Positions 1 through 9,267 of a stretch of 37,964 bases of DNA are shown one piece after another. The notes beneath the pieces were generated by a model. It made no database searches, had not been told where the DNA came from, and saw only the letters and a program-made list of their open reading frames with translations. The first letter of the stretch is position 1. Each line of letters starts with the position of its first letter. The translations under genes were made by a program, and so were the position numbers. This stretch comes from Spirochaetaceae bacterium (lineage in GTDB: Bacteria > Spirochaetota > Spirochaetia > DSM-27196 > SKKC01): NCBI GenBank assembly GCA_007128315.1, contig SKXQ01000147.1, positions 1 to 37,964 on the forward strand, read 5' to 3'.

Positions 1-161
1 CAGGAAATGTGTGCGCAAGCTTCGGAGCCACCATGTTTCCTCTGGTAATAGACACTATCATGCGACAGGACGTATTACAAGGAAGCGAAACGAAAAATTG
101 TGTGGTATGATCGAAAGGGATTGAGTATAGAAGATAAGATGCAGATCCCGGGGGATGGAGC

Positions 162-2867
162 ATGAAAAAAGCACAGGTTGTGACGGCAATACCGGTATTG
201 CTGGTGGTGGTGGTTCTCGCATTGAATCTGGTGCCCGGGTTCCGGGAAACGGATTTGCGGCTGTTCGACTGGTTCCTTCGACTGCGGCCGACAATCGAAG
301 AAGACGATCGTTTTGTAATATTACAGATCGATGACGACGCGATTTCGCTGGTCGGTGGGTGGCCGTGGAGTCGGGATGTTATCGCAAACGGCATGTGGAC
401 GCTACGCGACCTCGGTGCGGACCGGATGGTCTTCGACATTGAGTACATGGACCAGAGTCCAGCCGGGGTAGACCGGCAGCTTATGGAGGTAGATGTTCCC
501 CGTTTCATTACGAATGAATTAACGCGGGTACTGGGTTTTTCCTTCGAACTGATCGACGCGTTTGCCGAAGGGCGGTTTCCACCTGAAGAGGCACGATTCT
601 TTACCGAACAGCTGCAGGAAGAGGGAGAGGCGATTCAACGTTCACTGATTGAAGACGTACAAAACATCGCCCGCGACAACGACCGGTATATGGGACGCGC
701 GGCGTCTGCGTTCGAGCGGGCCTTCTATACTATAACTCTGCTCGACATTCCGCGACAGATTGCACCGACTACGCCGGAAGATCTGGCATTCGCGCGGGAG
801 AACTTTTCGCTTGCCGAGGCGCCGGAAGAACACGGACTGTTCCGGCCGGCGACAGTGCAGCCGGTTATTCGACCGATCGGTTCGCGAGCGGCCGGGGCCG
901 GGTTCACGAATGTCGTGGTCGACCCGGACGGCGTTCGTCGCAGGATCAATATTCTTGCCGATTACGAAGGTGGCCTGCTCGGGCAGCTCGCATTCGTACC
1001 CTTGTGGGACCTGCTGGGCCGCCCCGAGATAGAGGTCGAGGGGCGGCGGATTACGCTCCGGAATGCAGACATGCCCGGGGAAGAGACTCCGCGTGACCTG
1101 GTAATTCCCCTGTCGACCGACCACCGAATGATTATGAACTGGCCGCAGAAAACCTTTCAGGAGTCGTTCCGGCAGGAAAGCTACGGACAGCTGATCGAGT
1201 ACGAGGGGCTGCTCGAGGATCTGAATAACAATCTCCTGCTTATGGAGCAAAGCGGGTACGGTCAGTTTTTCGATGATGTGTTTCCGACTCGGTTTTATAA
1301 CGACGCGGAGTCTGTCAAGCGTCGCTACATGATAGAGGAAGACGACAGCGCACGATTCGAAGACTATTCAGCGCTGCGGGAAGAGTATCTTATCGTGACG
1401 AACATGCTGCTTGGCGGAGATACCGAGGCCAGTATTCTGGACTGGGTGGAACAGGCTCGCAACACGACCGATGATCCTGATCAACGGGCCGAGCTCGACC
1501 TTATCGCCGAAGACGCCCGGTCGCTGTTTGCCGATACGAGAGAGTTGTTCGAAGAGACGCTGTCGCGGCGGGAACGGCTTTCGGAGTTTTTCGACGACGC
1601 GTTCATTATTATCGGGCAGACCGGCGTCGGTACGGTCGATATCGGGGTAAACCCCTTCGAGGGACAGTATTTTAACGTCGGTACGCACGCGGTTGTACCG
1701 AATACGATTCTTCAGGAGGATTTCCTGGTCGAAGAACCACGCTGGGTGTCGATTGTCCTTGCGGCAATTCTGGGCCTGGGAGTTGGACTGGGTACTCTGA
1801 AGCTCGATACGAAGCGGAGCATTCTCTTTGGTGTGGTGTCGCTGGTCCTCGTCGCCGGGGGTGGCGCCGGCTACTTCGTACTGACGAGCCGCTACCTGCC
1901 GCTTGTCACGCCGCTTGGCGCAGTGCTTGTCGCCTTTGTCGCATCGAGTGCCATTTCGAGTATCCGCAACTCCGCCGAACGGGCCTTCCTGCGCAACGCG
2001 TTCAGCCGCTATCTGTCGGCTGACGTAATCGGGCAGATTATCGCAGACCCCTCGCGTCTGAATCTCGGTGGAGAGAAGCGGTTCATGACCGCGATGTTTA
2101 CCGACGTACAGGGGTTCTCCACTATTTCCGAGCAACTTGACCCGACCGATCTGGTTAAACTGCTGAATGCCTACCTGTCGGCAATGAGCGATATTGTTCT
2201 TGACGTACGAGGCACGATCGACAAATACGAAGGTGACGCGATTATCGCGTTCTTCGGTGCGCCGATTGAAGACCCGGAACACGCGATTCACGCCTGCGAG
2301 TCGGCGGTTAAAATGAAGCGCATGGAAGCCGAGCTGAACGAACGATTCCTCGCCGACAAGATGTCGCCGACCCCGCTGGCCACGCGCATCGGCATAAACA
2401 CCGGCGATATGGTTGTCGGGAACATGGGTACGGAGCGTAAGATGGACTACACCATTATGGGACACTCGGTGAACCTTGCAGCGCGTCTGGAAGGGGTTAA
2501 CAAGCAATACGGGTCCTTTATCCTCGTAAGCGAAACTACGCACGATCTTGCAGGAGATCAGTTCCTGTTCCGGCCCTTCGATCCGGTTCGGGTTGTCGGG
2601 GTTACGGAGCCGGTGCAGCTGTACGAACTGCTCGACGAGCGAAGCGCGGCCTCGCCGGAGTTGATCGAGCGGGTCGAGTCCTTCGAAGAGGCATGGAAGC
2701 TGTTTCGGGGACGGAAATTCAGCGAGGCAAAGGCACGGTTTACCGATCTGACGAAACAGTTTCCCGGGGACGGCCCGTCGAAGACCTACCTGAAGCGCTG
2801 TGTAACGTATGTTGAAACACCGCCACCGGAGAACTGGGACGGAGTGTATAATCTGACGCAGAAGTAG
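162..2867 (+). CDS. CHASE2-domain adenylate/guanylate cyclase (class III)
   Basis: Membrane sensor that probably makes cAMP. It has an N-terminal membrane segment (about residues 7-27), a large extracytoplasmic CHASE2 sensor beginning at the DLRLFDWFLRLRP stretch, three membrane segments (about 524-600), then a cyclase catalytic domain. Metal-binding aspartates are visible at about D648 (FTDVQGFS) and D692 (KYEGDAII). The purine-specifying pair is K688 and T764 (DYTIMGHSVNLAAR); Thr in place of the usual Asp is the mark of class IIIb cyclases. NLAARLEG carries the transition-state Asn and Arg. A short C-terminal tail looks TPR-like. The start is an ATG behind a purine-rich stretch ending GGATGGAGC. 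It converges on the MATE gene, 37 nt away. ATP rather than GTP as substrate is inferred from the Lys. The ligand of the CHASE2 domain cannot be read from the sequence. Confidence 0.9.
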   Translation: MKKAQVVTAIPVLLVVVVLALNLVPGFRETDLRLFDWFLRLRPTIEEDDRFVILQIDDDAISLVGGWPWSRDVIANGMWTLRDLGADRMVFDIEYMDQSPAGVDRQLMEVDVPRFITNELTRVLGFSFELIDAFAEGRFPPEEARFFTEQLQEEGEAIQRSLIEDVQNIARDNDRYMGRAASAFERAFYTITLLDIPRQIAPTTPEDLAFARENFSLAEAPEEHGLFRPATVQPVIRPIGSRAAGAGFTNVVVDPDGVRRRINILADYEGGLLGQLAFVPLWDLLGRPEIEVEGRRITLRNADMPGEETPRDLVIPLSTDHRMIMNWPQKTFQESFRQESYGQLIEYEGLLEDLNNNLLLMEQSGYGQFFDDVFPTRFYNDAESVKRRYMIEEDDSARFEDYSALREEYLIVTNMLLGGDTEASILDWVEQARNTTDDPDQRAELDLIAEDARSLFADTRELFEETLSRRERLSEFFDDAFIIIGQTGVGTVDIGVNPFEGQYFNVGTHAVVPNTILQEDFLVEEPRWVSIVLAAILGLGVGLGTLKLDTKRSILFGVVSLVLVAGGGAGYFVLTSRYLPLVTPLGAVLVAFVASSAISSIRNSAERAFLRNAFSRYLSADVIGQIIADPSRLNLGGEKRFMTAMFTDVQGFSTISEQLDPTDLVKLLNAYLSAMSDIVLDVRGTIDKYEGDAIIAFFGAPIEDPEHAIHACESAVKMKRMEAELNERFLADKMSPTPLATRIGINTGDMVVGNMGTERKMDYTIMGHSVNLAARLEGVNKQYGSFILVSETTHDLAGDQFLFRPFDPVRVVGVTEPVQLYELLDERSAASPELIERVESFEEAWKLFRGRKFSEAKARFTDLTKQFPGDGPSKTYLKRCVTYVETPPPENWDGVYNLTQK

Positions 2868-2904
2868 GGAGTAGCGCGCAAGACGGATCGAGGACTGGTT
2901 CTGA

Positions 2905-4362
2905 CTACGCTCGGAGGCCTTCGACTGCTTCGTTCGCCCGCTCGAGGGAAGGGGTTTCATCGACCTTAATAGTGCGGGACTCCTGCTGCAGGCTCCGGAT
3001 TAGCCGATAGCCGAGGGCGATCGCTAGCACGGAGGTCAGGAGGTCTGCGACGCCCTGACTCGCGAGAATACCTGGCAGACCGAAGGCGTTCGACAGGATC
3101 AGCACGGTCGGCACAAGAAAGAGGAATTGTCGCCCGACGCCGAGCATCATGGCCGGTAGCGGTTTCCCGAGAGCCTGAAAACTGATAAGGGCAATTACCT
3201 GGAAGCCAAAGAGGGGGAACACGCTGTAGACCATACGGAGTCCCTGGGCGCCGATGCGAACAACTTCGGGGTCGATGGTGAACCAGGAGAGTATCTGCGG
3301 TGCGAACGTGAGGGCCAAAAGGGTCAAAACTCCCGCGTAGAACGCCGTCCAGACGAGACTGAGCTTCATCGCACCAAACAGGCGGGAGAAGTTTTTCGCC
3401 CCATAGTTATAGCCTGCCATAGGCTGATACCCCTGCCCGAAGCCATAGATTGGCATCATTCCGAATATCAGTAGACGAAAGAGAATGCCCACCGAGGCCA
3501 CTGCACTGTCACCAAACGGTGCTGCACTCACGTTCAGAAGCGCGATCGCGAAGCTGCCGAGCGCCTGCCTGAGGAACATCGGCGAGCCGATAGCAAGAAC
3601 CTGACGAAAGATCGGCGGGTGGGGACGGAGGACACCCGAGACCAGGCTTTTCAAGGTCAGCCGAACATAGGAGAATCGGAACAGAAAATATCCGCTGAGC
3701 ATGGAAAACGCGACGGCCTGGCTTATCGCGGTTGCAATTGCCGCGCCGCGGATTCCCAGACCAAAACCAAATATGAGTATGGGATCGAGAATTATGTTCA
3801 ACACGGCGCCGGTTATCATGCTCGTCATGCTCCATTTGGCATTGCCTTCGGCACGCACAAGGTTGTTGAAGAACATTTTGAGCATGGGAAATAGACTGAA
3901 GGTAATGAGCACCTGTCCATACTCAACGGCGACCGGAAGGACAGCCTCCGACGCACCGAACGCTCGCATGACCGGTTCAATAAGCATGCGTCCGACAATC
4001 GTAAAGGCAAGTCCGAGTCCTATGACCCCAAAAAGGCCAACCATGATCGCGCGTTCTGCCTGATCCTTCCTGCCGGCGCCAAGCGCACGGCTGACAAAAC
4101 TCGACGTTCCGATGCCAAAACTCACGCCAACAGCGGCCACCAGGGCGAAAATGGGGAACGCGACGGCGATCGCAGCTATTGCGGTCGTGCCGATGCGTCC
4201 AATGAAGATCGAGTCGACAACGTTGTAAAACGCATTCGACATCATTCCCACTATTGCGGGGAGGCTTAACGCGAACAGGGTTTTACGAAGATCGCCAACA
4301 CCAAGCATGCGGGTGCGGTGTTCGGCTATCAACTGTCGGGAGCGGCTCGCGTTGTCGGCCAT
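2905..4362 (-). CDS. MATE family efflux transporter (first paralogue)
   Basis: Multidrug and toxin extrusion type inner-membrane antiporter of 485 aa with about twelve hydrophobic segments. The N-terminal half carries the family's SLPAIVGMMSNAFYNVVDSIFIGRIG-type block (residues about 33-58), and the second half has the related GQGYQPMAGYNYGAK stretch. Such pumps exchange organic cations or drugs for Na+ or H+; the substrate here is unknown. It is clearly a paralogue of the MATE gene at 16534-17916, sharing the same start region, GQGY motif and length class. A copy of the dispersed 10-mer falls inside it at 3622-3631. No Shine-Dalgarno is seen before the ATG; a TACTTT box sits 7 nt upstream, so it may be leaderless. 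It appears to be a single-gene unit. Confidence 0.9.
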   Translation of the reverse strand: MADNASRSRQLIAEHRTRMLGVGDLRKTLFALSLPAIVGMMSNAFYNVVDSIFIGRIGTTAIAAIAVAFPIFALVAAVGVSFGIGTSSFVSRALGAGRKDQAERAIMVGLFGVIGLGLAFTIVGRMLIEPVMRAFGASEAVLPVAVEYGQVLITFSLFPMLKMFFNNLVRAEGNAKWSMTSMITGAVLNIILDPILIFGFGLGIRGAAIATAISQAVAFSMLSGYFLFRFSYVRLTLKSLVSGVLRPHPPIFRQVLAIGSPMFLRQALGSFAIALLNVSAAPFGDSAVASVGILFRLLIFGMMPIYGFGQGYQPMAGYNYGAKNFSRLFGAMKLSLVWTAFYAGVLTLLALTFAPQILSWFTIDPEVVRIGAQGLRMVYSVFPLFGFQVIALISFQALGKPLPAMMLGVGRQFLFLVPTVLILSNAFGLPGILASQGVADLLTSVLAIALGYRLIRSLQQESRTIKVDETPSLERANEAVEGLRA

Positions 4363-4396
4363 GCGTGTGAAAGTACTTGTTTTCGACTGGCATCGG

Positions 4397-4933
4397 CTAC
4401 CATACGGAAATCACTGAATCGATCTCTGAAGCAAAAAATGGTATTTGTGAGAGTTCGAGATCGGCGGGAACTCCGTCGATTCCTCCAGCGGCTCCACGTA
4501 TAGTCAGTATATGAGTTCCAAACGGATAATCATCAGCCTGATGGCACATTCCAGCGCGAACAGGATTATCGATGATGTATTGATACGCGGCTGCGAAATG
4601 CTGAACCGTTTTTATGAGTCGGCTCTTAAAACGATCGTACCAGAGGTGACCGCGGATTCCCAATCTTTTGTTGTATCGGATTGCGAAGACAGAAAGAATC
4701 CACTGCATGGTTTTCGAGAGTGATTCGTCCTGTGCCATCCGGAGCATTAGATGTATGTGATTGTCCATCACACAAATGCTAATTAGCTCGTAGCGGTACT
4801 TTTTCCGGGATCGGGCGATTACGAGTAGTAGCATCTGTTTGATTTCAGGGTTTCGCAGCGCGAACTCCTGCCGATTTATTCGGGCTACTACGTGGTACAA
4901 GCCGCCTGGCATAGTCTGTCTGGGTATTCTCAT
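4397..4933 (-). CDS. REP-associated tyrosine transposase (RAYT, Y1/HUH family)
   Basis: Single-domain HUH-type transposase of 178 aa, the size expected for RAYTs. The metal-binding HUH motif is at about residues 57-64 (DNHIHLML), and the probable catalytic tyrosine is Y119 in YIIDNPVRAG, matching the Y-hh-x-NPV signature of the family. The N terminus (MPGGLYHVVAR) is also typical. The frame stays open far upstream across the antisense strand of xylA, but family length and the N-terminal motif place the start at the ATG at 4931-4933. RAYTs nick and join single-stranded palindromic REP DNA and usually are domesticated, non-IS genes. A copy of the window's dispersed 10-mer lies 53 nt upstream of the start (4986-4995), so those repeats are candidate substrates. 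No terminal IS ends or target duplication were seen. Confidence 0.85.
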   Translation of the reverse strand: MRIPRQTMPGGLYHVVARINRQEFALRNPEIKQMLLLVIARSRKKYRYELISICVMDNHIHLMLRMAQDESLSKTMQWILSVFAIRYNKRLGIRGHLWYDRFKSRLIKTVQHFAAAYQYIIDNPVRAGMCHQADDYPFGTHILTIRGAAGGIDGVPADLELSQIPFFASEIDSVISVW

Positions 4934-4985
4934 ACCCTTATATACGCGTGGTTTTGTGAGATTGCTTGGGCATCCTTGAAACAAT

Positions 4986-4995
4986 CCTCCGTCCC
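4986..4995 (+). repeat. Dispersed 10-mer CCTCCGTCCC, copy beside the RAYT gene
   Basis: One of 14 exact copies (either strand) of CCTCCGTCCC in this window. The others start at 3622, 6633, 7009, 8069, 8372, 9271, 9296, 10309, 11236, 11320, 18419, 22224 and 26341. The extended consensus is AATCCTCCGTCCCTC. This copy is intergenic, between the transposase start and xylA. About 0.1-0.2 copies would be expected by chance in this length, by simple base-composition arithmetic. Near matches with one mismatch occur at 2836, 10128, 17233 and 35275. Confidence 0.85.
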
Positions 4996-5032
4996 CTAAG
5001 AAGCCCAAACCTGTCAGTCTACTTATGAAAAT

Positions 5033-5046
5033 GACTTTCGAAAGTC
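5033..5046. promoter_or_regulatory. Perfect 14-bp palindrome upstream of xylA, candidate operator
   Basis: GACTTTCGAAAGTC is a perfect palindrome 53 nt before the xylA start. A weak promoter can be drawn over it: a -35-like TTTCGA inside the palindrome (5036-5041) and a -10-like TAGGAT (5059-5064) 17 nt further on. Since a ROK-type repressor is the second gene of the operon, this is the natural candidate for its operator. It does not match any consensus I can recall with certainty, so the assignment is inference. Confidence 0.45.
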
Positions 5047-5098
5047 TGAATTCAAGTGTAGGATAGAGAAAGACTAACAAGAAGACGAGGTATCTCAT

Positions 5099-6412
5099 AT
5101 GTTGAATGAGTTTTTTACTGACATCCCCAAGATTCAGTTTGAGGGCAAGAGGTCGGATAATCCGTTTGCATTCAAGTTTTACGATCCCGACAAAAAGGTC
5201 GGTGACAAAACCATGAAAGAGCATCTTCGGTTCTCGCTTGCCTACTGGCATACGTTGACTGGTACAGGTGCAGATCCGTTCGGCGTCGGCGTAAATGAGC
5301 GCCCCTGGTTGTCGATATCCGATCCCATGGAACAGGCGAAGGCGCGGATGCGGGCAACATTCGAGATTCTCGGGAAACTTGATCTCCCCTTCTTCTGTTT
5401 TCATGACCGGGATATCGCCCCCGAGGGACCGACACTGCGAGAAACCAACAAACAGCTCGATGAGATCATCAAAGTACTCAAAGAGTACAAGAGCGAAGCA
5501 AATGCAGAGCTTCTGTGGGGTACCGCATGCCTGTTCACGAATCCCCGGTTTGTACACGGAGCAGCGACATCCCCGAATGCCGAAGTATTCGCCTACGCTG
5601 CCGCACAGGTCAAAAAGGCGATGGAGATAACCAAGGAACTCGGAGGCGCCAACTACGTATTCTGGGGGGGAAGAGAAGGATACGACACGCTTCTGAACAC
5701 GAATATGAAGCTTGAATTGGACAATATGGCCCGGTTTCTGCACATGGCGTCCGACTATGCGAAGAAAATCGGTTTTAATGGTCAGTTGATGATCGAACCA
5801 AAGCCAAAAGAGCCCACCACCCACCAGTATGATTACGATGTTGCGAATGTTATTGCATTCCTGCGCGGCTATAACCTCGACGACCGCTTCCGCATCAATA
5901 TTGAACAGAACCATGCGATTCTCGCTGGACACACCTTCCAGCACGAGGTCAGGCTTGCACGCATTAACGGTCTGCTTGGCAGTCTGGATGCAAACCAGGG
6001 GGACTATCTGCTCGGGTGGGACACAGACCAGATGACGACGAACATCTATGAAGCAGTCATGGTCATGTATGAAGTGCTGAAGAACGGTGGAATCGCACCG
6101 GGTGGTTTGAACTTTGATGCGAAGCTGCGCCGCGCGAGCTTCAAACCGGATGATATTTTCCTCGGACACATTGCATCGATGGACACTTTTGCACGAGGAC
6201 TTGAGATCGCGCACGCGATGATCGAGGATGGGACCCTCGATACGTTCGTAACAAACCGCTACGCAAGCTACGAATCCGGAATCGGTGCAGAAATTATCTC
6301 TGGAAAGGCTGATTTCTCCTCACTCGAATCATACATCATCGACAAACCTGAAATCTCAAACACATCAGGCAGACGTGAGTGGCTTGAGTCGGTAATCAAC
6401 CAGTTCATCTGA
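5099..6412 (+). CDS. xylA: Xylose isomerase
   Basis: Converts D-xylose to D-xylulose, first step of bacterial xylose use; cytoplasmic, needs two divalent metals. At 437 aa it is the long (class II) type with the N-terminal extension ([18 protein letters not shown]). The catalytic His is at about residue 102 in FCFHDRD. Metal-binding Glu232 and Lys234 are in [10 protein letters not shown], and further ligands are in [17 protein letters not shown] (His, Glu) and [17 protein letters not shown] (Asp residues). The [14 protein letters not shown] block is diagnostic. The ATG has a Shine-Dalgarno GACGAGG about 8 nt upstream. It heads an operon with the ROK regulator (1 nt after the stop) and xylB. 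No xylose transporter is visible next door, so uptake must be encoded elsewhere. Confidence 0.97.
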   Translation: MLNEFFTDIPKIQFEGKRSDNPFAFKFYDPDKKVGDKTMKEHLRFSLAYWHTLTGTGADPFGVGVNERPWLSISDPMEQAKARMRATFEILGKLDLPFFCFHDRDIAPEGPTLRETNKQLDEIIKVLKEYKSEANAELLWGTACLFTNPRFVHGAATSPNAEVFAYAAAQVKKAMEITKELGGANYVFWGGREGYDTLLNTNMKLELDNMARFLHMASDYAKKIGFNGQLMIEPKPKEPTTHQYDYDVANVIAFLRGYNLDDRFRINIEQNHAILAGHTFQHEVRLARINGLLGSLDANQGDYLLGWDTDQMTTNIYEAVMVMYEVLKNGGIAPGGLNFDAKLRRASFKPDDIFLGHIASMDTFARGLEIAHAMIEDGTLDTFVTNRYASYESGIGAEIISGKADFSSLESYIIDKPEISNTSGRREWLESVINQFI

Positions 6413-6413
6413 C

Positions 6414-7622
6414 ATGAGACCATGGGACTCGTTTCAGGGTACCCGGATCAAGGTTCTGCGCAGTTTTCTGCGCGGAGCCCATCTCACCAGACAGGAGGTG
6501 GCACGATTGATTCGACAGAGTCTGCCTGCTGCCGCCTCGCATATCGATGCTCTTATGGAAGCTGGCCTGCTCAAACTCTCGGGCCAGCGACCATCCAGCG
6601 GAGGTAGACCCGCTGACGAGTACCAGATCAATCCTCCGTCCCTCGCTGCCATAGGCGTTGAGTTGCACCCGAACTACATTCTCAGTATCTGCTGCGGAAT
6701 CAACGGAGATATCTGGGACAGTGTTCGCACCGATATTGACTCTTCGCTGGTTAGGGACGGAGCTTATACTGAAGCGGTGATCGCGAAGGCCATTAACAGA
6801 TTGCAGCAGAAGTGGAGCCAACAGCTTTTCATTCACGGCGCTGGCGTCGCCGTACCGGGTATTGTCGACTGCGAGAACAGGCTGCTTGTAAACGCTCCGA
6901 ATCTTTTTCTAAAGAACTACTCGTTTGCTGGCCTCGCACAGAAACTGCTGCTCCCGTTGTACATCGATAATGAAGCAAATGCCGCTGCGATCGGCGAGTA
7001 CTGGACATCCTCCGTCCCTCCCTCAACGTCGATGGTGCTGATTTCGATTCGAGAAGGTGTTGGAGCAGGTATACTACTCGCGGGCCAGGTCGTACGGGGT
7101 CGACGCTGGAGAGCGGGTGAGTTCGGACACATGGCCATCCGAGCAGGCGTCAGGCCCTGCAATTGTGGACGGACCGGTTGCTGGGAACAGTATGTGTCGG
7201 AACGGGCCCTCATCGCTGACCTCGGGGAAGCCGCAATCGCCCGTCTGAAAGACCATATAGACGACGGCGACGCGTCAGTATCAAGCGTATGGGCGCGATA
7301 CATAGAGAGTCTTGCAATCGGGATCGAAAACATTGCGGCATGCATCAATCCCGACCTCGTAGTTATATCAGGTAGTATAGCCGACCTCGGTGACCGGCTG
7401 ATTCAGCCGCTGCAAAGCGCGCTTGCAGAAGTATCGTTTCTTACACAGGGTATTCAGGTTTCGGTATCAAAACATCCCAATATAGCGTCGGCGCTTGGGG
7501 CAGGACTTATGACGTTCTCGGGTCTTCTACCCGGTCTCGGGCTTAAAAAACCTGAAATGTTGAACATGTATGAGAATCGGATGACGTCAACAAAGAATGA
7601 AGGAGACTCACATGTCGGATAA
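6414..7622 (+). CDS. ROK family transcriptional repressor, probable xylose regulator
   Basis: 402 aa. An N-terminal winged helix-turn-helix (about residues 10-70, HLTRQEVARLIRQSL then a GRPADEYQ wing) is followed by a ROK sugar-kinase-like fold. The ROK zinc site is present as C249-N-C251-GRTG-C256, with the upstream His of GEFGHMAI as fourth ligand. The kinase phosphate loop is not conserved (AIGVELHPNY in place of DxGGT), consistent with a regulator of the NagC/XylR type rather than a sugar kinase. It lies between xylA and xylB, starting 1 nt after xylA and overlapping xylB by 11 nt, so it is translationally coupled. Xylose or xylulose as inducer is inferred from position. Two copies of the dispersed 10-mer lie inside it (6633 and 7009), encoding NPPSL and SVPPS. 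Confidence 0.9.
   Translation: MRPWDSFQGTRIKVLRSFLRGAHLTRQEVARLIRQSLPAAASHIDALMEAGLLKLSGQRPSSGGRPADEYQINPPSLAAIGVELHPNYILSICCGINGDIWDSVRTDIDSSLVRDGAYTEAVIAKAINRLQQKWSQQLFIHGAGVAVPGIVDCENRLLVNAPNLFLKNYSFAGLAQKLLLPLYIDNEANAAAIGEYWTSSVPPSTSMVLISIREGVGAGILLAGQVVRGRRWRAGEFGHMAIRAGVRPCNCGRTGCWEQYVSERALIADLGEAAIARLKDHIDDGDASVSSVWARYIESLAIGIENIAACINPDLVVISGSIADLGDRLIQPLQSALAEVSFLTQGIQVSVSKHPNIASALGAGLMTFSGLLPGLGLKKPEMLNMYENRMTSTKNEGDSHVG
7600..7606 (+). promoter_or_regulatory. Shine-Dalgarno deciding the xylB start
   Basis: AAGGAGA lies 5 nt before the ATG at 7612, inside the end of the ROK gene. This favours the start MSDNTIALG over the in-frame ATG at 7597, which has no such site. Confidence 0.7.
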
Positions 7623-9249
7623 CACAATAGCACTCGGTATCGAGCTTTCAACGCAATCAGCGAAGTGGATTGCACTCGAGATTAAGACAGCCAGGGTAAT
7701 CGGCTCGGCTTCCATCGCGTACGATCAGGCTTTACCCGCCTACGAGACCGTCGGTGGTGTTCTTAAGAGCGCAGACACTCAGCGCCGGGAAAGCCCAACG
7801 GTGATGTTCCTCGATGCACTCGATGAAGTATTCTCCTCAATGGTCAGGCATGACATTGAGCTAAGCCGTGTTGCATCGATCAAATGCGATGCCCAGCAAC
7901 ACGCAACTGTCTACGCAGCGAATACACTCGCCAAGCGTCTTTCATCGGTCGACCCCTCATCAAGCCTCGCCGACGCGCTTTCGCCGTGCCTTACCCGAAA
8001 AAACAGTCCAATCTGGGAAGACCGAACAACCGAAAGCGAAATTGGAGACCTCGCTGATCGCCTCGCTGGGGACGGAGGAATACAGGCGATCACGGGAAAC
8101 AGGGCGGAGATGCGTTTCCCCGCGGCACAAATACTCAAATGGGCAAAAGAATCACCCGAACAGTACGCGAAAACGTCGCACATCATGCTTTTGAGTGCGT
8201 TCATTACCTCAGCGCTCGCGGGTGTTGTCGCATCGGTCGATACCGGAGACGGCTGGGGAACGAACCTCAACTCCATAGACATCGATCAACCTGCATTCTC
8301 TGACCTGGCGATCGGGGCTCTATCGAAACAGATTGCAGCCGATCTCGGTGATAACGGATTGCAGGCGCCATCCTCCGTCCCCCTCGCCGAACAGTATCAT
8401 GACCTGCTCGGTGGTCAGCTGGGCCGAATGGTCGCGTACGACAAGCCAATTGGCCCGGTTAGTACCTATTTCGTCGAAAAATACGGTCTTGCACCGGACG
8501 CCATCGTGCTCGCGGGCACGGGTGACAACCCGGCGACTCTACTTGGTTGCGGCGATGGAGCACTCGTCAGTCTCGGATCCAGTTACACCGTCTGCGGTCC
8601 CATGAACAAAGTGCATCCGAAAAACGGTGCATCCTACAATATATTCGGATACAGACCTGGCTTTGCGATGGCATTAGCAGTCATTACTAACGGTGGTAAG
8701 CTCCACCGGCAGTTCTGTGACACGTATGCCGGTGGCGACTGGGAGCGATACGCAAGTCTTGCCGGGAGCTCGATACGGGCGCCGGAGCGAGAACCACTCA
8801 TGCTTCCCTTTTTGTCGGATGAAAGTGTCCCGGTCGCGAAGGCAGGCATCATTCGCGATAGTTTCGCGGAGAGCGACGCGCGAGCCAACATCCGTGCACT
8901 GCACATCTCACAGGTCGCATCACTCAGATTGCACTCACGACATCTATCTGATGTAACCCGTCTCTGTGTAGTCGGAGGTGGCGCATCAAACCGCTTCATA
9001 CGGCAGGCTCTCGCCGACGCTTTCGGAGCAATAACCTACACTATAACGAATGCTGAGTTCGCCGCTCCCTACGGGGCAGCTATGAGCGCCGCACGCTACG
9101 CGCTTGGGACCAGTTACAAAGTAGTCTCGGAGCGCTTCGTAAAGTCAGATCCTGACAGTGAGTGCCATCCCTTGCCTGAGAATATGGAGCTATTCGATAA
9201 AGTCATTACTCGATACGCGAAACTCGAGTCAGATCACCTGTCAAAGTAA
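7612..9249 (+). CDS. xylB: Xylulokinase (FGGY family carbohydrate kinase)
   Basis: Phosphorylates D-xylulose with ATP to xylulose 5-phosphate, feeding the pentose phosphate pathway. 545 aa, longer than the roughly 480-500 aa of enteric XylB. The FGGY fold shows a first phosphate-loop-like GIELSTQSAKWIAL near residue 8 (Glu replaces the usual Asp of DxGT), the substrate-region DAQQHATVY, the probable catalytic Asp305 in GTGDNPATLLG, and a second nucleotide-binding block VGGGASNRFIRQ near the C terminus. Third gene of xylA-ROK-xylB, with a good Shine-Dalgarno inside the preceding gene. Two dispersed 10-mers occur within it (8069, 8372). Because the signature is divergent, another ketose kinase is possible, but operon context strongly supports xylulose. 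Confidence 0.9.
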   Translation: MSDNTIALGIELSTQSAKWIALEIKTARVIGSASIAYDQALPAYETVGGVLKSADTQRRESPTVMFLDALDEVFSSMVRHDIELSRVASIKCDAQQHATVYAANTLAKRLSSVDPSSSLADALSPCLTRKNSPIWEDRTTESEIGDLADRLAGDGGIQAITGNRAEMRFPAAQILKWAKESPEQYAKTSHIMLLSAFITSALAGVVASVDTGDGWGTNLNSIDIDQPAFSDLAIGALSKQIAADLGDNGLQAPSSVPLAEQYHDLLGGQLGRMVAYDKPIGPVSTYFVEKYGLAPDAIVLAGTGDNPATLLGCGDGALVSLGSSYTVCGPMNKVHPKNGASYNIFGYRPGFAMALAVITNGGKLHRQFCDTYAGGDWERYASLAGSSIRAPEREPLMLPFLSDESVPVAKAGIIRDSFAESDARANIRALHISQVASLRLHSRHLSDVTRLCVVGGGASNRFIRQALADAFGAITYTITNAEFAAPYGAAMSAARYALGTSYKVVSERFVKSDPDSECHPLPENMELFDKVITRYAKLESDHLSK

Positions 9250-9267
9250 GGTTATTGTACGGTTAGC

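Noticed and set aside
75-111. TTACAA and TATGAT as a promoter for the cyclase
   Set aside because: The spacer is 25 nt, too long; the TATGAT alone is not enough to call.
2836-2845. GGGACGGAGT at the cyclase end as a repeat copy
   Set aside because: One mismatch, no extended flanks, and the encoded WDGV is usual in this protein family's tail; listed only as a near match.
1368-2960. 530-codon open frame on the minus strand under the cyclase gene
   Set aside because: Antisense shadow of a GC-rich gene: no recognisable motif, and it contradicts the well-supported plus-strand cyclase.
4934-6214. Upstream in-frame extension of the transposase, giving about 605 residues
   Set aside because: The extra part is antisense to xylA and carries no motif; RAYT proteins are about 150-200 aa and the conserved N terminus is at 4933.
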